Program-made: the position numbers and the translations under genes
Assembly: GCF_001278845.1 (NCBI RefSeq)
Contig: NZ_CP012590.1
Span: 1-64,000, forward strand
Length of the DNA stretch: 64,000 bases
Reading direction: 5' to 3'
Source of the DNA: Actinomyces sp. oral taxon 414
GTDB taxonomy: Bacteria; Actinomycetota; Actinomycetes; Actinomycetales; Actinomycetaceae
In this document: positions 60,353 through 64,000 of the stretch, one piece after another
How positions within the stretch are numbered: the first letter of the stretch is position 1
Layout of the letters: each line of letters begins with the position of its first letter
Notes under the pieces: generated by a model
Databases searched by the model: none
What the model saw: only the letters and a program-made list of their open reading frames with translations
What the model was told of the DNA's origin: nothing

Positions 60353-61341
60353 GGGGCGGGCGCGCGGGCCCCGGCCGTCTGCGTGCCCGTCGCCGGGCCC
60401 TCCCCTCGCCGAGACCGGCGGAAACGACGTGCGATTCGATGTGTTCGCCCTGGGTCGCGCATCACGACCGCCCCGTCGGACGTCGACCCGCGTCCGCGGG
60501 ATGGTGCGGCGCCCCCTTCGGTCCCGGTTCTGGCGCTCTGGGAGGATCGTTCGCGTCCGCACATCGAACACGTCCGGCGTCATCCGCATGATTCCGCGGT
60601 TTAGTCGAGGAGGTCGCCGGGTGCGGGGCGGAACGATCCTCCCAGAGCGCCATTTCTCACGATCCGAGGTGGCCTCCGAGCCGATGGGCGCGAATCGGGC
60701 GCGGATCGGGGCGCGGCGGGCCCCGCCGGAGGGCCGCTCCCGGGTGGCGCGAGGTTCTTCTCGGGCCGTGCGGGGGTATTGCACATTGGAAGAGGAGGGG
60801 GCCGCGGGTCGATTGTGGGTTTTCCGCGCGATTCCGGGGTTCTTACTAGAATGCCGGTTTTCAGTGGACGGGCTCCCATGTGCAGAGCGGGCCCCTCTGC
60901 ACATGGGAGGATTTCAACAGTGTTGAGCGCCGGGGCGTTTCCGCATGATTCCGCCGATCCGCCGCCGGCCTGTTCCGGTTGAATATGCAGCACCGCCCGG
61001 ACCGCCCCAATGCCGCGCATTCGAGCCCGGCGCCCTGGCCCCGACACCGCGCGAACGGTCTCGCCCCGACCCCGCGGCCCCGCCCGCCGGGCCGACGGAG
61101 CCGGCCCGGCGGGCGGGACCCTGCGGGAATCGCCATTGCACCAAGAGGCGCGCCCGGCGCGCCCTGGGTCGGGCCGACCATCGGGCAATCCGGTGGCGAG
61201 GCCTTCAGGCGCGCCCCCGGATCGGGCGCCCGAAGATGAGCGACGTGCGGAGAATCGCCTTCGGTCCGCGACGCGGCCGCGCGGGTCCCGGCCGTCCTGG
61301 CGGCGGGGCCCCGGCCTCTCTCGGCGCCGGGTCGAGCCGGG
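60353..61341. other. Structured intergenic region downstream of metE
   Basis: Nearly 1 kb with no supportable gene but clear structure. A 21-base perfect inverted repeat (GGCGCTCTGGGAGGATCGTTC, 60532-60552 and 60631-60651) encloses 78 bases. A 15-base-pair hairpin lies at 60873-60909. The string CCGCATGATTCCGC occurs twice (about 60586 and 60941). It could hold a small RNA or non-autonomous repeat. Confidence 0.5.
60873..60909. other. Perfect 15-base-pair hairpin
   Basis: Arms CTCCCATGTGCAGAG (60873-60887) and CTCTGCACATGGGAG (60895-60909) with a seven-base GC loop. There is no T-run on either side, so it is not a typical intrinsic terminator. It may be part of a transcribed structured RNA. 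Confidence 0.7.
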
Positions 61342-62259
61342 TCAGGGCAGGGGCAGGGCGTGGGCGACCTCGACGGCGCGCCTGACCTGGGCCTCGTCGG
61401 TGCGCTGGGGCGCCAGTGGGGTCGAGCCGGGCAGGGAGCAGCGCATGTGGATCTCCCGCACCCCCGCCCGCTCCACGACCTGCGCGGCGTTCTCCGGCCG
61501 CACACTGCCCGCGGCGATGACCCGCGGGCCGTCGGTGGAGACCAGGCCCCGCAGCACGTCCGCCCCCTCCAGCGCCGTGTCCGCGCCGCCGGCGGTCAGC
61601 ACGTGGCTCACCCCCAGTCCGCCCAGGTCGCTGTAGGCCTCGACCGGGTCCCGGGTGGCGTCGATCGCCTTGTTGAAGACGACGGGCGCGCCGTCGGCCG
61701 TGGCGACGAGCAGCCGCAGCAGGCCGCGGTCGATGACGTGCTCCTCGGTGAGCACGCCGACGACGAAGCCGACTTCCACGGCCGGCGGCAGCGGCCCTCC
61801 CGAACCGCCGACCCTCTGCGGGCGCGTGTATTCGCTCATCTCCCGGGCGAGCGCCGCCACGCGCCTGACGTCGGCGATCATGGCGCGCCGCTCGTCGGAG
61901 TCGAAGACGAAGGAGCCCCCGCGCGGGCGGATCATGACGCGCAGGCCGAAGGGGGCGGCGTCGGGCCTGGCGGCCCAGTGGGGGCCGGCGATGGCGCGGC
62001 GCCGCTCGACCTCCTCCCCGGCGGCGAAGATGGCCGCCTCGACCGCGCCGATCGACGGCGTCGTGCCACCGGCGGCGAGGTTGTCGCACAGTTCGGCCCG
62101 GTCCGCGCCCGCCCGTGCGGATATGCGCACGCCCTCGACGTTCTCCAGGCAGATCTCGACGGCGACGTGGGGCAGGTCGCGCCAGGGCGCGTCGTCGGGG
62201 GACGGGCTGCCGAGCGTCCGCAGGGACGGGGCCGAACGGGTGAACCTCATTGCATTCAT
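61342..62259 (-). CDS. cutC: CutC family protein
   Basis: A 305-residue TIM-barrel protein. VAVEICLENVEGVRISARAG, GADRAELCDNLAAGGTTPSI, LRVMIRPRGGSFVFD, VVFNKAIDAT, LGVSHVLTAGG and EIHMRCSLPG are CutC hallmarks. The family was named for copper homeostasis, but a direct copper role is disputed. The start is one of two close ATG codons (62259 or 62250) after an AT-rich promoter region; no clear Shine-Dalgarno sequence is seen. Confidence 0.9.
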   Translation of the reverse strand: MNAMRFTRSAPSLRTLGSPSPDDAPWRDLPHVAVEICLENVEGVRISARAGADRAELCDNLAAGGTTPSIGAVEAAIFAAGEEVERRRAIAGPHWAARPDAAPFGLRVMIRPRGGSFVFDSDERRAMIADVRRVAALAREMSEYTRPQRVGGSGGPLPPAVEVGFVVGVLTEEHVIDRGLLRLLVATADGAPVVFNKAIDATRDPVEAYSDLGGLGVSHVLTAGGADTALEGADVLRGLVSTDGPRVIAAGSVRPENAAQVVERAGVREIHMRCSLPGSTPLAPQRTDEAQVRRAVEVAHALPLP

Positions 62260-62415
62260 GGTCCGAGTGTGGCATGCCCGGCGCTCCGCGAGGGCGGATC
62301 CGGATGCGGATTCGTCAGAGGATTCAATCGAATAATAGTCGGAGCATAATCGGATCGTGATCAGATAATGGTCAGTCAATGGACAGTCGGTGGTCGGAGC
62401 GCGACCGGGCCGCGC

Positions 62416-62688
62416 TCAGAGACCGCGGGAGCGGGTGGCCGCTTCGCGCTGCTCGGCGACCGTGATGTTGGCCGCCGGCGCGGCCAGGACCGGCTCGGCG
62501 TGCGAGACGGAGACGGCGGCGTCAGGCCCGCCCGCGGCGGCGATGAAGGCGCGGCCGCCGAGCAGGACGCCGAACAGGACGAGGATCGAGGTGGTGATCA
62601 TGGCGATAATGCGGGCCGGGCTCAGCCGCGGCGCGGCGGCGGCGGGCGCGGGCGCGGCGGCGACGGGCGCGGTGGCGGTGGTGGACAT
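62416..62688 (-). CDS. Small single-pass membrane protein
   Basis: A 90-residue protein with a Pro/Ala-rich N-terminus, one transmembrane helix (residues about 28-48, IAMITTSILVLFGVLLGG) and a small extracytoplasmic tail. ATG 62688 follows AGGAGG at good spacing. No family recognised. Confidence 0.6.
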   Translation of the reverse strand: MSTTATAPVAAAPAPAAAAPRLSPARIIAMITTSILVLFGVLLGGRAFIAAAGGPDAAVSVSHAEPVLAAPAANITVAEQREAATRSRGL

Positions 62689-62953
62689 GACGGCCTCCTG
62701 GGGTTTTCCGGTACTCGTAGTGCGTGTGGTGCGGGATCGGTGCCCCGCTTGGATCAAGAGAAGACGAGAGGGCTGGTGCGCTCCGTGGCGGCGCTTGTGC
62801 GTCGCCTGTGAGTGTTTGCTCGCCGGCGGCCCGCCGCGCGACGTCCGCGGCTCCGGGCCGGCGCGAGGACCCCGCCGCGGCCGCCTGCGGCTCCGGCCGA
62901 TCCGACGGCGCCGGGCGTGACTACTCTCATGCCGGGCCGGTCGCCCGCCCCCT

Positions 62954-63012
62954 TTGACGACGTCGCGTCAGGTCAATTAGGCTCATTGGGCACGTAGGTA
63001 AGGCGAACCTTT
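62954..63012 (+). promoter_or_regulatory. Promoter with DtxR/IdeR-type iron box
   Basis: TTGACG (62954-62959), an 18-base spacer and TAGGCT (62978-62983) form a TAnnnT-type actinobacterial promoter. Starting 11 bases later, TAGGTAAGGCGAACCTT (62995-63011) matches the DtxR/IdeR consensus TTAGGTTAGGCTAACCTAA at about 14 of 19 positions. Overlap with the expected transcription start implies iron-dependent repression of the ABC gene downstream. I see nothing else in 62689-62953. Confidence 0.75.
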
Positions 63013-63070
63013 TATCGTCTTCGCGTCCGACCTGATTCTCTTCACAACCAGCGCATCCCGGGAGGCAGGC

Positions 63071-64000
63071 ATGGCACGCGCCCATGGCCGCGGCTCGACA
63101 ACCCCCACGATCCCCATTGGCACGGTCCGCGGCCGACGGGCCGCCATTGCATCCTTCGTGCTGGCCGTCCTCGGCTCTCTGGCCCAGGCCTGGGCGCTGG
63201 TCGGTCTGGGGCGGGCCCTGGGCGCCCTGCTGACCGCCGGCGGAGGAGCCGTCGCCGCGAGCGCGGCCGGGATCGCCGGGACCGCTGGCGGAGGGGCCGT
63301 CGCCGCCGGCGCCTGGCGCCCCCTGCTCCTCCAGGCCGTGCTCGCCGCCGCGGCGGCCGGCGCCTGCCAGATCGGCGTCGAGGTCCTCTCGCGCACCTCG
63401 GCCACCCGTGAGGAGGGCCGCCTGCGCTCCCGCCTGCTGGCGCACCTGTTCGACCTGGGGCCGGCCCGCGCCGCCGATCTGCGCTCGGGCTCCACCGTCT
63501 CCCTGCTGACCGACGGCGCCGAGCGCGTGGCCCTGTACCGCCAGACCTTCCTGGCCCCCACCGCCGCCGCCTTCGCCTCCCCGGCCCTGGTCCTGGCCCT
63601 CCTCGCCGTCGTCATCGACCCCCTGCCCTGCCTGGTCCTGCTCGTGGCCGTCGTCCTCGTGCCCGGCTTCATCATCGCCCTGCACCTGCGGGTCCGCCGC
63701 TCCTCGTCGGGCTCGAGGCGGGCGCGCACGCGCCTGGCCGGGGCCTACCTCGACGCCATCCAGGGCCTGACCACCCTGACCCTGGCCCGCGCCGCCTCGC
63801 GCACCGCCGCCGACCTGCGCCGGGCGGGGGAGGACAACCGCCGCGCCGTCATGGGGCTGCTGGCCGGCAACCAGCTCGTCATCCTCGTCACCGACTGCCT
63901 GTTCTCCCTGTTCTTCATCGCCGCCGCCGCCGGCATGGCCCTGGTCCGGCTGCGCGCCGGCGCCATCGACGTCGGCGACGCCCTGGCCCTGGTCCTGACC
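63071..64000 (+). CDS. ABC exporter-fold transporter, permease part (partial, runs off window)
   Basis: The first 310 residues of an ABC exporter membrane domain, with GGAGG before the ATG. Hydrophobic segments lie around residues 25-50, 80-100, 160-200 and 270-290. The intracellular loop segment REEGRLRSRLLAHLFDLGPA and ARTRLAGAYLDAIQGLTTLT are typical of the CydD/siderophore-transporter type. The ATPase domain must lie beyond 64000. The DtxR box upstream suggests a role in iron acquisition, for instance an IrtAB-like siderophore importer with exporter fold, rather than a CydDC cytochrome function. Confidence 0.8.
   Translation, partial: MARAHGRGSTTPTIPIGTVRGRRAAIASFVLAVLGSLAQAWALVGLGRALGALLTAGGGAVAASAAGIAGTAGGGAVAAGAWRPLLLQAVLAAAAAGACQIGVEVLSRTSATREEGRLRSRLLAHLFDLGPARAADLRSGSTVSLLTDGAERVALYRQTFLAPTAAAFASPALVLALLAVVIDPLPCLVLLVAVVLVPGFIIALHLRVRRSSSGSRRARTRLAGAYLDAIQGLTTLTLARAASRTAADLRRAGEDNRRAVMGLLAGNQLVILVTDCLFSLFFIAAAAGMALVRLRAGAIDVGDALALVLT

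Overview
The window is a very GC-rich (roughly 70 percent or more) chromosomal segment of an actinobacterium. The combination of a mannose-family PTS, a DtxR-type iron box, SAM-riboswitch-controlled methionine genes, leaderless promoters, IS3/IS30/ISAs1/IS1634 relics and many lipoproteins fits an Actinomyces-like member of the Actinomycetaceae. That assignment is inference from gene content only. There is no rRNA and I recognised no tRNA.

Layout. 1-1196: repeat-rich intergenic DNA. 1197-9422: a tightly coupled cell-envelope cluster (lipoprotein, membrane-fusion-like protein with a peptidoglycan-binding domain, MacB-type ABC exporter, a 791-residue protein with peptidoglycan-binding and DUF1906 glycoside-hydrolase-like domains but no signal peptide, a four-helix membrane protein, and a Tat-like secreted protein). 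9519-10172: an IS1634 relic and a decayed second copy of the exporter-tail/enzyme-head junction, followed by two paralogous small membrane proteins. 11085-16236 (minus): a complete mannose-family PTS (IIA, IIB, IIC, IID) with two HAD phosphatases and a membrane protein. 16998-17252: a small secreted Trp-rich peptide. 17994-18458: a seven-repeat CRISPR array with no cas genes in the window. 19102-21141: a leaderless YtrA-type GntR regulator with an ABC ATPase and permease. 22282-29578: an IS-dense zone with a MazEF-like toxin-antitoxin pair, a SUKH protein, and a pair of ABC exporter half-transporters, the first truncated by ISAs1.

29700-41002: a zeta toxin module with a poly-G frameshift, glucokinase, SprT-like protease, an anchored lysozyme-like wall protein, cardiolipin synthase, an S1-like double-module protein next to a low-GC gene remnant, a lipoprotein serpin and a pRiA4b-ORF3/UPF0158 fusion. 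41036-46093 (minus): HrpA helicase. 46784-51204: an HTH-nucleotidyltransferase, a small helical protein, a 511-residue multi-domain protein related to the S1-like protein, and a voltage-gated K+ channel fused in one frame to a PfkB sugar kinase. 51282-56197: a membrane beta-propeller protein, a membrane endonuclease/exonuclease/phosphatase-fold protein and an alpha/beta hydrolase lacking its nucleophile. 56473-60352: SAM riboswitch, metF, metE. 61342-64000: CutC, a small membrane protein and the start of a DtxR-boxed ABC exporter.

Five families of palindromic or inverted repeats are scattered through the intergenic DNA, and two of them show base-pairing that is preserved between copies. The most unusual items are the K+ channel-kinase fusion, the exporter plus signal-less wall enzyme cluster with its decayed duplicate, the phase-variable-looking zeta toxin, the orphan CRISPR array, and the structured repeat families.
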